Below are positions 39,653 to 49,391 of a stretch of DNA of 64,000 nucleotides, piece by piece. The notes under the pieces were generated by a model. That model saw only the letters and a program-made list of their open reading frames with translations, was not told the DNA's origin and did not search any database. How positions within the stretch are numbered: the stretch's first letter is position 1; each line of letters starts with the position of its first letter. Position numbers and translations under genes: made by a program. Source of the DNA: an uncultured Clostridia bacterium (GTDB lineage Bacteria > Bacillota > Clostridia > Christensenellales > CAG-138); contig CAMVNO010000005.1 of the NCBI GenBank assembly GCA_947168855.1, forward strand, positions 152,439 to 216,438, given 5' to 3'.

Positions 39653-42475
39653 TTATTCCTGTTCGGTCGGATAGTCCGATTTGCCGGTGATCTTGCGCTT
39701 GATGATCTTGCCCATTCGCTTCAACGCGTACGGACCGACGAGCTTCATCATCTCCTCCGCGGTGTGCATTTCGCTCGCGGCGGGCAGATCGCGGCTCAGG
39801 TGGATCGCGTCGAACTCGCAGCGCGTGGTGCACAGACCGCAGCCGATGCACTGGTTGAGGTCGACGACCGTCGCGCCGCAGCCGAGGCAGCGGTTCGCTT
39901 CGATTTTGACCTGCTCCTCGGTGAGCGGCAGTCTGAGATCGGCAAACGTCGCGCGCGCTTCGCCCGGCTTAAATCCCGGACGCTGACGCGGCGAGCTGTC
40001 GAACGAGTCGGGCCGCGTGATATCGTCGCGGTCGAACTCGATGAACTTCCGGAGATCCCTGCCGATCACGAGCGACTGACCCGGGTGCACGAAGCGGTTG
40101 ATCGAGACCATGCCTTCCTTGCCGTCCGCGATCGCGTCGATCGCGAACTTCGCGCCGTGGAAGATGTCGCCGCCGACGAACACGTCGGGCTCCGCGGTCT
40201 GATACGTGGTCGGATCGGCGACCGCCGTGCCGTTTCTGCGGACCTCGACCCTGCTGCCTTCGAGCAGGCTTCCCCACTCGGCGCTCTGTCCGATCGCCAT
40301 CAGCACGTTTTCGCACGGGACCGTCATGGTGTCGTTCTCGTCGTAGGTCGGGCTGAAGCGGTGCTCCTCGTCATAGACGCGCGTGCAGCGCTTGAAGACG
40401 ACCGCGGTGACCTTGCCGGTTTCGTCGCGCAGGACTTCCTTCGGCCCCCAGCCGTTTTCGATCGCGATGCCCTCCTCAAGCACTTCCGCAACCTCGTCCT
40501 TCGCCGCGGGCATTTCGTCCAGCTGTTCGAGACAGAGCATCGTGACCTTGCCTTTGGTACAGCGCAGCGCGGTCCTTGCGACATCCGCCGCGACGTTGCC
40601 GCCGCCGACGACAACGACGTCGCCCGAAAGCGTTTCGTTTCCGTTCTGATTGACGCGCTTTAAGAACGCAACGCCGGATTCGACGCCCGCGCCCTCTTCG
40701 CCGGGCACGCCCGCGGTTCTGCCGCCCTGCAGACCGATCGCGATGTAGAACGCCTTATAGCCCTGTTTCCTCAGCTCGTCGAGCGTAACGTCCTTGCCGA
40801 CCTCGACGCCGCAGCGGATCTCGGCGCCCATCTTTCTGACGATCTCGATCTCCTGTTCGAGCACGTCCTTTTCGAGCCGGAAGCTCGGAATGCCGTTTAA
40901 GAGCATGCCGCCCGGACGGCTTTCCTTTTCAAACACGGTGACCGGATAGCCCTCGCTTCTGAGCCAGTACGCCGCGGAAAGTCCCGCGGGACCCGCGCCG
41001 ATGACCGCGATCGGGAACTCCGTCCACTCTTTACCCTCACCGTTTTCGCAGGGGACCGTAAACTCCTCCGGATGCTCGATTTCCCATTGCGCAAGGAATT
41101 TCTTGATCTCGTCGATCGCGACCGGCTTGTCGATCGTGCCGCGCGTGCAGCGGTCCTCGCAGCGGCGGTTGCAGACCGCGCCGCAGACCGCCGGGAACGG
41201 GTTGTCCTTGCGGATGAGCCGGACGGCCTCGGCATATCTGCCCTCCGCCGCCATCTTGATATAGCCCTGCACCGCAATATGCGCCGGACACGCCGTTTTG
41301 CACGGCGATGTGCCGGTGTCGTAGCAGTTCTCCTTGTTGTGATCGCGATAGTCGCGGTCCCACTTGTCCTCGCCCCAGACGTGGTCGTCCGGCAGCTCGT
41401 GCATCGGGTATTTCACCCGCGTGCCGTCCGCTTTGCACAGCTTCTGACCGAGCTTTGCCGCGCCTGCCGGGCAGACCTCGACGCACTTGCCGCAGGCAAC
41501 GCACTTGCTCTTATCGACGTGCGCGCGGTACGCGGAGCGCGACATATTCGGCGTGTTGAACAGCTGCGAGGTTCTGAGCCCGTAGCAGCTGCCCGCCGAG
41601 CAGTTGCAGATGCCGACGATGCGGTTCGGACCGTCGAGATTCGTGATCTGATGCACATAGCCCTTGCGCTCGGCGCGCTCGATGATCTCCATCGCCTCTT
41701 CGCGCGTGATGTAGCGCGCGTCCTTTCCGGTTTCCACCAGAAACTCCGCGATGTCGCCGACGCCGATGCACATATGACCTTCGATGTCGCCCACGCCCTC
41801 GCCGCGGATGCGCTGTGCCTTGCGGCACGCGCAGACCATGGAACAGAACTTGTCGTACTTTTCGAGCCAGTGCGAAAGGTGCTCGACCGAAACGCTTTGC
41901 GCCTCGACCGGGATCGCCTTTTCAACCGGAATGACGTGCATGCCGATGCCCGCGCCGCCCGGCGGAACGAGCTTTGCGGCAAGCTCCAGCGGCTCCTGCG
42001 GCGCAAGGTTGAACATCGTCGCGACCTCAGGATGCTCGTCCGGCAGCGTCTTGTGCTCGACCATGTACTCGCCCGAGCCCACGACCCACTTCGGGATCAT
42101 GTACTGGATGTGGCTATCGGCATTGTCGCGGTTCTGCTCAAGGATGCCGATCCAGATCAGGTGGTCGATGACCTTCTGCGCCTCTTCCTCGCTCATGTTG
42201 TTGCGCGCGGCGATCTCCTTGGTCGTGAGCCCCACGCGGCGCTTTTTGAAGCTCAGCATGAACCTGACCTCGTCCTTCGTCAGAAGACGGTCGAGGATCC
42301 AGAAATCCATATGGTTTTCCTTCATGCCGCCGGGAAGCTTTCTGGGAATGTTGTCGGTGATCAGCACCGCAAGCTTTTTAATGAGCTTTGCCTTTTCCGG
42401 ATCGTCGCAATGATGCGCGTCGACCGGATAATCCTTCTCGTTGACGTGGATCTTCGGATTGACTTCTTTGACCAT
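39653..42475 (-). CDS. Large Fe-S/FAD NAD(P)-dependent oxidoreductase (GltD-like module with N-terminal Fe-S and wHTH-like region)
   Basis: CVACGKCVEVCPAGA, AVIGAGPAGLSAAYWLRSEGYPVTVFEKE, NQCIGCGLCTTRCEFDAI. Confidence 0.88.
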   Translation of the reverse strand: MVKEVNPKIHVNEKDYPVDAHHCDDPEKAKLIKKLAVLITDNIPRKLPGGMKENHMDFWILDRLLTKDEVRFMLSFKKRRVGLTTKEIAARNNMSEEEAQKVIDHLIWIGILEQNRDNADSHIQYMIPKWVVGSGEYMVEHKTLPDEHPEVATMFNLAPQEPLELAAKLVPPGGAGIGMHVIPVEKAIPVEAQSVSVEHLSHWLEKYDKFCSMVCACRKAQRIRGEGVGDIEGHMCIGVGDIAEFLVETGKDARYITREEAMEIIERAERKGYVHQITNLDGPNRIVGICNCSAGSCYGLRTSQLFNTPNMSRSAYRAHVDKSKCVACGKCVEVCPAGAAKLGQKLCKADGTRVKYPMHELPDDHVWGEDKWDRDYRDHNKENCYDTGTSPCKTACPAHIAVQGYIKMAAEGRYAEAVRLIRKDNPFPAVCGAVCNRRCEDRCTRGTIDKPVAIDEIKKFLAQWEIEHPEEFTVPCENGEGKEWTEFPIAVIGAGPAGLSAAYWLRSEGYPVTVFEKESRPGGMLLNGIPSFRLEKDVLEQEIEIVRKMGAEIRCGVEVGKDVTLDELRKQGYKAFYIAIGLQGGRTAGVPGEEGAGVESGVAFLKRVNQNGNETLSGDVVVVGGGNVAADVARTALRCTKGKVTMLCLEQLDEMPAAKDEVAEVLEEGIAIENGWGPKEVLRDETGKVTAVVFKRCTRVYDEEHRFSPTYDENDTMTVPCENVLMAIGQSAEWGSLLEGSRVEVRRNGTAVADPTTYQTAEPDVFVGGDIFHGAKFAIDAIADGKEGMVSINRFVHPGQSLVIGRDLRKFIEFDRDDITRPDSFDSSPRQRPGFKPGEARATFADLRLPLTEEQVKIEANRCLGCGATVVDLNQCIGCGLCTTRCEFDAIHLSRDLPAASEMHTAEEMMKLVGPYALKRMGKIIKRKITGKSDYPTEQE

Positions 42476-42484
42476 GATGCCTCC

Positions 42485-43669
42485 TTACACGATCGGGATT
42501 TTGATCGTCATGTCGGACAGCGGATATGCCGCGCAGGCATGGACGTAGTTGAAATCCTTATCCGCTGCGCGTCTGCCGTCGTTTTCGGGGCAGACGTAGT
42601 ATTCGCCCGAGAGCACCTTTGTGCGGCAGAAGCCGCATTCGCCGCTGCGGCAATCGGTCAGAAGCACGATGCCCGCACGTTCGCATGCCACGACCAGCGA
42701 CTCGTTTGCTTTTGCGGGGATCTCGTCCTTATGGATGCCGCGCATGACGGTCAGCGTATAGGTCTCGTCCTTCTTTTCGACCGGGTAGCCCGCAAACGTC
42801 GTGATGTCCTTCGCCTGTCCGAAGACCTCGAAGCGGATTCGCCGCGCGGGCACGTCAAGCTTTTTGATCTCCTCTCGCAGGAATTTATACATGACCTGCG
42901 GACCGCAGATGAAATAGGACGTGTCGCCCTTCGAGTACTTTTTGATCAGCTCCGCGGTGAGGAAGCCGCGCTCACCCGTCCAGTCGGGTTCGTCGCCGGA
43001 AAGCACGTTGACGACGTGCACGCGGTCGCTTTCGAGTGCCTGAAGTTCGTCCTTTAAGATGATGTCGTTCGACGACACCGAACCGTACAGAATCGTCAGC
43101 TCCGCGTCCATCGTGCCGTTTGCGATCTCCTTTGCCATGGACGCGAACGGCGTGATGCCGACGCCGCCTGCCAGCGCCATGATGTGATGCGCGTCGCGAA
43201 GCGGTTCATAGTAGAACTGTCCGAGTCCCATATTGCCCTTTACGCGATCGCCGACTTTCAGTTCGGTGTTGATGTAATCGCAAATCAGCCCGTCGCCCTT
43301 GCTGCGCCGCACGGTGATCTCGACATACCCGTTCTCCTTCCTTGCCTCGAACGGCGCGGACGAGATCGAATACGGGCGGCACAGAACCTTGCCGTCGAGC
43401 TCGAATGCGAGCGAAATGAACTGTCCCGCATAGAACGGGGGCAGCTTGCCGCCGCCGACCTTTTCAAAGCGCACGGTCTTTGCCGTGGGGCTTGCGGGGC
43501 GGATGTCCGTGACCGCGAGATCCAGCGTGCCGGGATGCCACTCCTTGGCGACGTTGCCGATCGGGTCGACGGTCTCCGGCGTTTCGGAAGCGGTTTCGAA
43601 TGCGTTGAGGCGCGCTTTGGTGACGCGCGACGCGCCGCCGACGTCCTTTAAGAATCCCTTGACCTTCAT
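42485..43669 (-). CDS. Ferredoxin-NAD(P) reductase-like flavoprotein with C-terminal 2Fe-2S domain
   Basis: RPYSISSAPFEA FAD motif, CRSGECGFCRTKVLSGEYYVCPEN 2Fe-2S motif. Confidence 0.88.
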   Translation of the reverse strand: MKVKGFLKDVGGASRVTKARLNAFETASETPETVDPIGNVAKEWHPGTLDLAVTDIRPASPTAKTVRFEKVGGGKLPPFYAGQFISLAFELDGKVLCRPYSISSAPFEARKENGYVEITVRRSKGDGLICDYINTELKVGDRVKGNMGLGQFYYEPLRDAHHIMALAGGVGITPFASMAKEIANGTMDAELTILYGSVSSNDIILKDELQALESDRVHVVNVLSGDEPDWTGERGFLTAELIKKYSKGDTSYFICGPQVMYKFLREEIKKLDVPARRIRFEVFGQAKDITTFAGYPVEKKDETYTLTVMRGIHKDEIPAKANESLVVACERAGIVLLTDCRSGECGFCRTKVLSGEYYVCPENDGRRAADKDFNYVHACAAYPLSDMTIKIPIV

Positions 43670-45198
43670 TTTGCCGCCTCCTTCTTTTTCATATCGTCCA
43701 GCACGTTCTTCGCGGCCTTTCTGCCGTTCGTGACCGCCGGTCCCATGCCGTCGCCGGAAATCTGGTGCGCGCCGGCGAATTCAAGCCCTTCGATGAACTT
43801 CTCCTCCTCTGCGGTCTGCAGTCTTGCGACGATGTGGTCCTCCATGGTGTGCGCGTAGCCGTAGATGCAGCCGTTCCACATGCCGGTGTAATGCGCGACG
43901 GTCATCGGCGTTTCGATGACGATCTCGAGCACGTGATCCAGAAGGTTCACGCCGTAGTACTTCGACATATCGTCGATCATCTGCTTTGCGACCTCATGCT
44001 TGACGCGGTCGTAATCGTCGGCGGAAACCGTCTTCCAGCCGTCCACGCGCGGCAGCGTCGTGATCGAGAACGAGCAGGTGCCCTCGGGCGTTGCGTCGGG
44101 ATTCGCGTAATTATGGCAGATGCAGGTCAGATAGCGGTACGGTCCGAGCCCCGCAAGATCCTGATACAGCGCTTCGGTGTCCATCGTGTCGCCGCGGAAG
44201 ACGCTGTAATCGTGAATGCCGAGCTCCTCGGCGGACTTGTCGAGGATCATGATGACCGAGAACGCGGTGAGACTCAATCTGCGTCCGTTCACCATCTTGA
44301 TCGCCTTTTTCGGGACCTCGGAGAGCGGTTCGATCATCGAGGTATAGACCTTGTTCGGATACGCCGCACTGATGACGTAATCCGCGTGGATCTCGTCGCC
44401 GCGCGCGGTGCGCACGCCGTATACCTTGCCGTCCTTCACGAGGATCTTGTCCACGTGCTGGCGGTATTCGATCTGCACGCCCATCGCTTCGGCGCGCTCC
44501 GCCATCTTGAGGCTCATCTCATGGCTGAACTTGTGCGGGATATAGGAGCCGTAGCCGATGTAGTCCGCCATCAGCACGGCAAAAATCGTAAACGGCAGGG
44601 TTCTGAAGCCCGTGCCGACGTAGATCCAGTACGGCGCCAGAAGGTCCTGCGCCTTCTGCGGAAGATCGAACGTGTCGATGACCTCCTGCGTGGAATAGCC
44701 CGCGGTCTTGACGAACGCTTCGTGCTTCAGGAGCATCTGCACCTTGCTCATCGGGTGGATCGAAAGCTCGTTGACCGAGTCGAACACCGTGTGGCAGAGA
44801 TTCAGAAGCTTCAGCACTTTCTCATAGGTGCCGGGGACCTCGGCGTCCACTTCCTTTGCGAACGTTTCCAGCCCCGGATGCAGCGTGACCTCAAGCCCCG
44901 GCAGCGACGCGTGGTACGCCTCGGGCACCTTGAGCCAGTCGATCTGAACGCCCATGTCCTCCAGGAACTTGCCGACCTTCAGGCGATTGCCCTCGGGACC
45001 GATGCTCATCATCTCGTGCAGCGCGGCTTCGATCTCGATGCCGCCGCGAACGAAGCTCGTCGCGATGCCGCCGGGCAGGTTGTGGCGCTCGAGCACCAGC
45101 ACGTCCTTGCCCTTTTCGGCAAGCATCAGCGCGGAAGAAAGCCCCGCCAGAGCGCCGCCGATGACGATGACGTCATAATGATCTTTGTAGAATTTCAT
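43666..45198 (-). CDS. CrtI/RetSat-like NAD(P)/FAD-dependent oxidoreductase
   Basis: YDVIVIGGALAGLSSALMLAEKGKDVLVLERHNLPGGIATSF, C-terminal GDGMGPAVTNGRKAAKNV. Confidence 0.85.
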   Translation of the reverse strand: MKFYKDHYDVIVIGGALAGLSSALMLAEKGKDVLVLERHNLPGGIATSFVRGGIEIEAALHEMMSIGPEGNRLKVGKFLEDMGVQIDWLKVPEAYHASLPGLEVTLHPGLETFAKEVDAEVPGTYEKVLKLLNLCHTVFDSVNELSIHPMSKVQMLLKHEAFVKTAGYSTQEVIDTFDLPQKAQDLLAPYWIYVGTGFRTLPFTIFAVLMADYIGYGSYIPHKFSHEMSLKMAERAEAMGVQIEYRQHVDKILVKDGKVYGVRTARGDEIHADYVISAAYPNKVYTSMIEPLSEVPKKAIKMVNGRRLSLTAFSVIMILDKSAEELGIHDYSVFRGDTMDTEALYQDLAGLGPYRYLTCICHNYANPDATPEGTCSFSITTLPRVDGWKTVSADDYDRVKHEVAKQMIDDMSKYYGVNLLDHVLEIVIETPMTVAHYTGMWNGCIYGYAHTMEDHIVARLQTAEEEKFIEGLEFAGAHQISGDGMGPAVTNGRKAAKNVLDDMKKKEAAK

Positions 45199-45256
45199 AG
45201 CATTCTCCTTATGCAAAGCAGAGGGAGCGATCGCCGCTCCCTCCGGATTCTGTGTC

Positions 45257-46645
45257 TCAGAAGAACCGTTCCACGAGCTCGCGGGAGTATTCCGCGGTCT
45301 CGTCCATATCGCCGAAGCTCATGATCTCGCCGGCATAGAACGTGTCGTATTTGTCCTGCATCGCCTCGACCTTGTCGTACCAGCCCGCGGCATAGTCCTC
45401 GGAGAAGACATGCGGGAAGTAGTAGACGCTCCACTCGTTGACGACGTTGCTCGCAGGATTGTGCATGATCTTAAGATCCTCGAGCACGGTCTTTCTGCAT
45501 TCCTCATACGGGATCTCCGCGGTGTCCTTATGCTTGCGCAGCGCGTAGGTGGTGATGATCTGATCCTTGGTGTCCTTCCAGCGGCGGTAGTAGACCATCA
45601 GATGACCGAGACGCTCTTTCTGCATGTTCTCGAACACGTAGTAGGAGATTTCCGGATGATCCTCGGGCTTCGTTTCGACGGCAAGCACGTCATAGCGCTC
45701 GTAGTCGATCTTACTGAAGAGCTCCTTCTCGTCCTCACGCGCGTCGAAGTAATCGACCATGCCGACCTGACCGTCCGCGCGCTTGTTCGGGATAAAGAGC
45801 GGCGCGGTGACGATGATCTTGTCGTACTCCTCGACCTCGCCGTTGACGGTGACGTAAACCTTGCCGTCCCTGCGCTCGACCTTTTCGATCTTGCTCGAAA
45901 GTCTTGCCGGGTGCTTGAGGTGCGCGTTCAGCTGTTCCCAGATGTACTGCGTGCCGTTCTGCCACGTCCACAGGTTGACCTTGACAAAGTTCATGCAGGT
46001 CTGGAAATCCAGATATTTCAGAACGTACGCCGCGGGGATCTCGTCGAAATAGCCGTAGCCGAAGGAGGTGTACGGCCCGATCCAGATGTCCTGCGTGAGC
46101 TCGACGCCGTTCAGCTTGCAGAACTGATTGAACGGCAGGCAGAGATCCTTGAGGTTCGGGTTCTCGCCCTTCACCGGCTCGCGCTTTGCGTTCGCCTGGG
46201 AGAAGCCGTCGTAGCGGCCTTCCGCAACGCCGCGGTGACCGTTCACGTCGTAGCCCTTATACTTGGTCTCCAGAAGCTCGCCGAGCTTTTTGACCTGCTT
46301 TTTCATTTTAAGCAGACGCGGGATCTTGAGGATGTTCTTTTTCGGCTCGAAGGGCTCGATGATCTTGCCTTCCTTATTCTTGTAGTTGCGGTTGAGTTTC
46401 GGACCGTCGTGCGTGATGCCGCAGAACTCCTCGACGTCATGGACGGCATAGTAGCTCGGAACGCCCATGATGGCGCCCATCTCGTAGCGGCGACCGTTGT
46501 AGGTCGGGGACCAGCACTTGCCGCCGACGCGGTCAAGGCGTTCGAGGATCGTGTAGTTCTCGTACCCCTTCTTTTCGAGGTACATACCGGCGGAAAGACC
46601 CGCGGGGCCGCCGCCGACGATGCAGATGCGTACATTCTTGTCCAT
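45257..46645 (-). CDS. FAD-dependent oxidoreductase resembling polyunsaturated (linoleic) fatty acid isomerase PAI
   Basis: GGGPAGLSAGMYLEKKGYENYTILERLDRVGGKCWSPTYNGRRYEMGAIMGVPSY; ...YYFPHVFSEDYAAGWYDKVEAMQ...FYAGEIMSFG matches the remembered P. acnes PAI pattern along its length. Confidence 0.75.
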   Translation of the reverse strand: MDKNVRICIVGGGPAGLSAGMYLEKKGYENYTILERLDRVGGKCWSPTYNGRRYEMGAIMGVPSYYAVHDVEEFCGITHDGPKLNRNYKNKEGKIIEPFEPKKNILKIPRLLKMKKQVKKLGELLETKYKGYDVNGHRGVAEGRYDGFSQANAKREPVKGENPNLKDLCLPFNQFCKLNGVELTQDIWIGPYTSFGYGYFDEIPAAYVLKYLDFQTCMNFVKVNLWTWQNGTQYIWEQLNAHLKHPARLSSKIEKVERRDGKVYVTVNGEVEEYDKIIVTAPLFIPNKRADGQVGMVDYFDAREDEKELFSKIDYERYDVLAVETKPEDHPEISYYVFENMQKERLGHLMVYYRRWKDTKDQIITTYALRKHKDTAEIPYEECRKTVLEDLKIMHNPASNVVNEWSVYYFPHVFSEDYAAGWYDKVEAMQDKYDTFYAGEIMSFGDMDETAEYSRELVERFF

Positions 46646-46744
46646 ATAAATTCCTCCAAATTACTTGTGATCGTTCACAGCGTATACAGTATATCGCATC
46701 TCGCTGCAAATTGCACGTTTTTTCCCTGAAAACAGAAAAAATCT

Positions 46745-46773
46745 TTTCAATTTCCCCCCGCCTATGCTACAAT
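46745..46773 (+). promoter_or_regulatory. Sigma-A-like promoter of acyl-ligase operon
   Basis: TTTCAA (46745-46750), 17 bp, TACAAT (46768-46773). Confidence 0.55.
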
Positions 46774-46793
46774 ACAGATACGGAGGTGATCCC

Positions 46794-48152
46794 ATGCGGT
46801 TTTCCGGGTTTTCTGAATTGCTTTTCCATTGGGCGAAGCATGCGCCCGACGCGCCTGCGCTGAAGTACGAACAAAACGGAACGGTCGGATCCTGCTCGTT
46901 TTCCGGGCTGTTTGACCGGGTAAAGGCGCGCGCGGATTTGCTCTCAAAGGAACCGAAACACGCCTGCGGCATTCTGGCGGACGGCTCGTTCGACTGCGTC
47001 GTCGAGATCTTCGCGTCCGTGCTTGCGGGGCGCCGCACCGTGCTGCTCGGCGAGAACACGGCGGACGAGGTGCTTTTTGAGCAGGTCAAAGAAGCCGAGC
47101 TCGACGCGCTCTGGGGAGATCCTGACCTGACAGAAGCGCTGGAGTCCGCGCTTTGCGAGCATGCCGAGGGCGGCGAAGGAAAGCTTCTGTTCTTTACTTC
47201 CGGCACCACGAGCCGCGCAAAGGCGGTCGTGCTGACCGACGCATCCCTGATGAGCTCCGCCTATAACGGCGGCGCGCTTCTGCCGCTCTCCCCCGGGGAT
47301 ACGCTTCTTTGCATGCTGCCGCTCGATCATGTGTTCGGCTTTGTCTGCGGACTTTTATGGGGTCTGTCGTGCCGCGCATGCGTGGCGTTGGGACGCGGCG
47401 CGCGGCACTATCACGAGGACTGCGTCTTCTTCCGTCCGACGGCGCTCTCCGCCGTTCCGTCGCTTCTGGGCTTTCTTTTGAAATACCGCGCGCTGAATCC
47501 CGAGCTCAGGCTCATCCTGATCGGCGCGGGCGGCTGTCCTCCGGAGATCCTGACCGCGGCGAAAGCGACCGACGCGCGCGTCTGCTTCGGCTACGGGCTG
47601 ACGGAAACGAGCTCCGGCGTTGCGCTGTCGCTCGGCGAAGGCGATCCCTATGCGATGACCGTCTGTCCGGACGACACGATCACGATCGCGGACGACGGCG
47701 AGGTTCTGATCACCGCCCCCACCTGCATGATGCAGGGCTACTGGCGCAAGCCCGAGGACACCGCGGCGGTTTTGCGGGACGGCGTGCTCCGTTCCGGCGA
47801 TCTCGGCACGATCGGCGACGACGGAAAGCTCCGGCTGACCGGGCGCAAAAAGGAAATCCTGGTGCTCAGCGACGGCACGAAGCTTTACCTGCCCGAATAC
47901 GAACAGGCGCTTTCAAAGGCGCTCGGCGGCGAAGCGGTCTGCGTGCTGCTTGTGAACGATCAGCCGATCCTTGTTCTGGAGGGCGAACCGCACGATACCG
48001 CGGCGGTCTGGGCGAGCATTCGTCCGGTACTGGACGCGCGTGCGCGGAATCAGCAGATCCGCGCGATCGAATACTACGGAAAGCCGCTGCCGCGCACGGC
48101 GAGCGGAAAAATCATGCGTTGGGCGATCCAACGGGAAAGAGAAGGACTATGA
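46794..48152 (+). CDS. AMP-dependent acyl-ligase (acyl-ACP/acyl-CoA synthetase-like)
   Basis: LLFFTSGTTSRAKAVVLTD, GYGLTETSSGVAL, GDLGTIGDDGKLRLTGRKKE; cggaggt RBS. Confidence 0.9.
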   Translation: MRFSGFSELLFHWAKHAPDAPALKYEQNGTVGSCSFSGLFDRVKARADLLSKEPKHACGILADGSFDCVVEIFASVLAGRRTVLLGENTADEVLFEQVKEAELDALWGDPDLTEALESALCEHAEGGEGKLLFFTSGTTSRAKAVVLTDASLMSSAYNGGALLPLSPGDTLLCMLPLDHVFGFVCGLLWGLSCRACVALGRGARHYHEDCVFFRPTALSAVPSLLGFLLKYRALNPELRLILIGAGGCPPEILTAAKATDARVCFGYGLTETSSGVALSLGEGDPYAMTVCPDDTITIADDGEVLITAPTCMMQGYWRKPEDTAAVLRDGVLRSGDLGTIGDDGKLRLTGRKKEILVLSDGTKLYLPEYEQALSKALGGEAVCVLLVNDQPILVLEGEPHDTAAVWASIRPVLDARARNQQIRAIEYYGKPLPRTASGKIMRWAIQREREGL

Positions 48153-48403
48153 CGCGCAGAGAAGAGATCCTGAACAAAACGAGAGAGATCATTGTGGAAT
48201 CGCTGCCCGAGCTCGAAGGCAGGGAGTTCAACGAGGATACCGTGATCAACACCGACACCGGCATCGACTCGATGGGCTTCACGCTGATCATCTGCCGGCT
48301 TGAGGCGGCGTTCAACGTGCGCATTCCGAACCGTCAATGGCAGAAGCTGTCCACGGTGAAGGACGTCGTCGACGCGATCGAAAAACGGATGCCGAAGGAA
48401 TGA
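48149..48403 (+). CDS. Acyl carrier protein
   Basis: 84 aa; NTDTGIDSMGFTLIICRLEAAFNVRIP with phosphopantetheine-type DSM; ATGA overlaps both sides. Confidence 0.9.
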   Translation: MTRREEILNKTREIIVESLPELEGREFNEDTVINTDTGIDSMGFTLIICRLEAAFNVRIPNRQWQKLSTVKDVVDAIEKRMPKE

Positions 48404-49125
48404 GCGTCTATCAATACGAATACCGCATATTGAGCTCCGACACGGACGCGAACCGGCGCCTTCGCCTTTCGCGTCTTATGACCATGCTGCAGGAGGCGTC
48501 GATCGCGCATACGACCGAGCTCGGCATGGGACGCGAAAAGACGCTGGACCGGGGGCTTTTGTGGATCGTGACGCTCCAGCAGGCAAGGATCGCGCGGCTG
48601 CCCGAATATGACGAGCCGATCCGCTTAAAATCCTGGCCGGGCAAAATGATGCACCTGCTGTTTCCGCGCTATTACCGCATCGAGGACAAAAAGGGCAACG
48701 CGCTGGTCGAGGCGAGCGCGCTCTGGGCGCTGATGGACGAAAAGACGCGCCGCGTCGTGTTCCCCGAGCTGTACGGCGTGAAGATCCGCGGCGTGCATAC
48801 CGGCAGGGAGATCCCGCTGCCCGTCGCGCCGAGAATGCCGCAGGACGGCGAACCGAGCGCGTTTACCGTGCCCTTCAGTTACGTCGACCTCAACGGGCAC
48901 ATGAACAACACGCGCTATTTCGATCTTGCCGAGGACCGTATGCCGAAAACGCTGCATACGCGTCGGCTCTGCGGCGTACAGACGGAATACGCCAGAGAAG
49001 CGAAGGAGGACGAAACGATCCTTCTGAAAAGCGAGGTCACGCCCAACGCCTATCTTTTATCCGGCGAACAGAACGGCGCAAAGCTGTTCCGCCTCATGCT
49101 GACCTACGCCCCGGATCGGGATTGA
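48400..49125 (+). CDS. Acyl-ACP thioesterase (hotdog fold)
   Basis: SSDTDANRRLRLSRLMTMLQEASIAHTTELG..., VDLNGHMNNTRYFDLAED hotdog/FatA-like motif. Confidence 0.88.
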   Translation: MSVYQYEYRILSSDTDANRRLRLSRLMTMLQEASIAHTTELGMGREKTLDRGLLWIVTLQQARIARLPEYDEPIRLKSWPGKMMHLLFPRYYRIEDKKGNALVEASALWALMDEKTRRVVFPELYGVKIRGVHTGREIPLPVAPRMPQDGEPSAFTVPFSYVDLNGHMNNTRYFDLAEDRMPKTLHTRRLCGVQTEYAREAKEDETILLKSEVTPNAYLLSGEQNGAKLFRLMLTYAPDRD

Positions 49126-49188
49126 TCTGCTTTCCCGACGCTCGAAATGCCGACGACAAAAATTGCTGTCCGAAATCGAAAAAAAAGA

Positions 49189-49217
49189 TTGACAAATCAA
49201 AACGGACGGCTTATAAT
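49189..49217 (+). promoter_or_regulatory. Sigma-A promoter of pyrG operon
   Basis: TTGACA (49189-49194), 17 bp, TATAAT (49212-49217). Confidence 0.9.
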
Positions 49218-49391
49218 GTGTTTCGTGTTTTTTATATATGATATATCGCCGACACGGACTGTGAGGCGAACCGAACCGAATATGCGGCATTTCGATGAAA
49301 TGTCTGAAGATGAACGTCAGGCGTCCATCCGCGGGGACATCTCCCCTCGGGCGGGCGCCTCTCTCTTTATGAAAACAGCGGGAGGAACGGT

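Noticed and set aside
41072-43057. 661-aa plus-strand ORF opposite the Fe-S/FAD oxidoreductase
   Set aside because: Low-complexity Arg/Asp/Val/Leu-rich antisense translation with no recognisable motifs.
43765-46729. Long plus-strand ORFs (519 and 439 aa) opposite the flavoprotein genes
   Set aside because: Antisense shadows of well-supported minus-strand flavoproteins.
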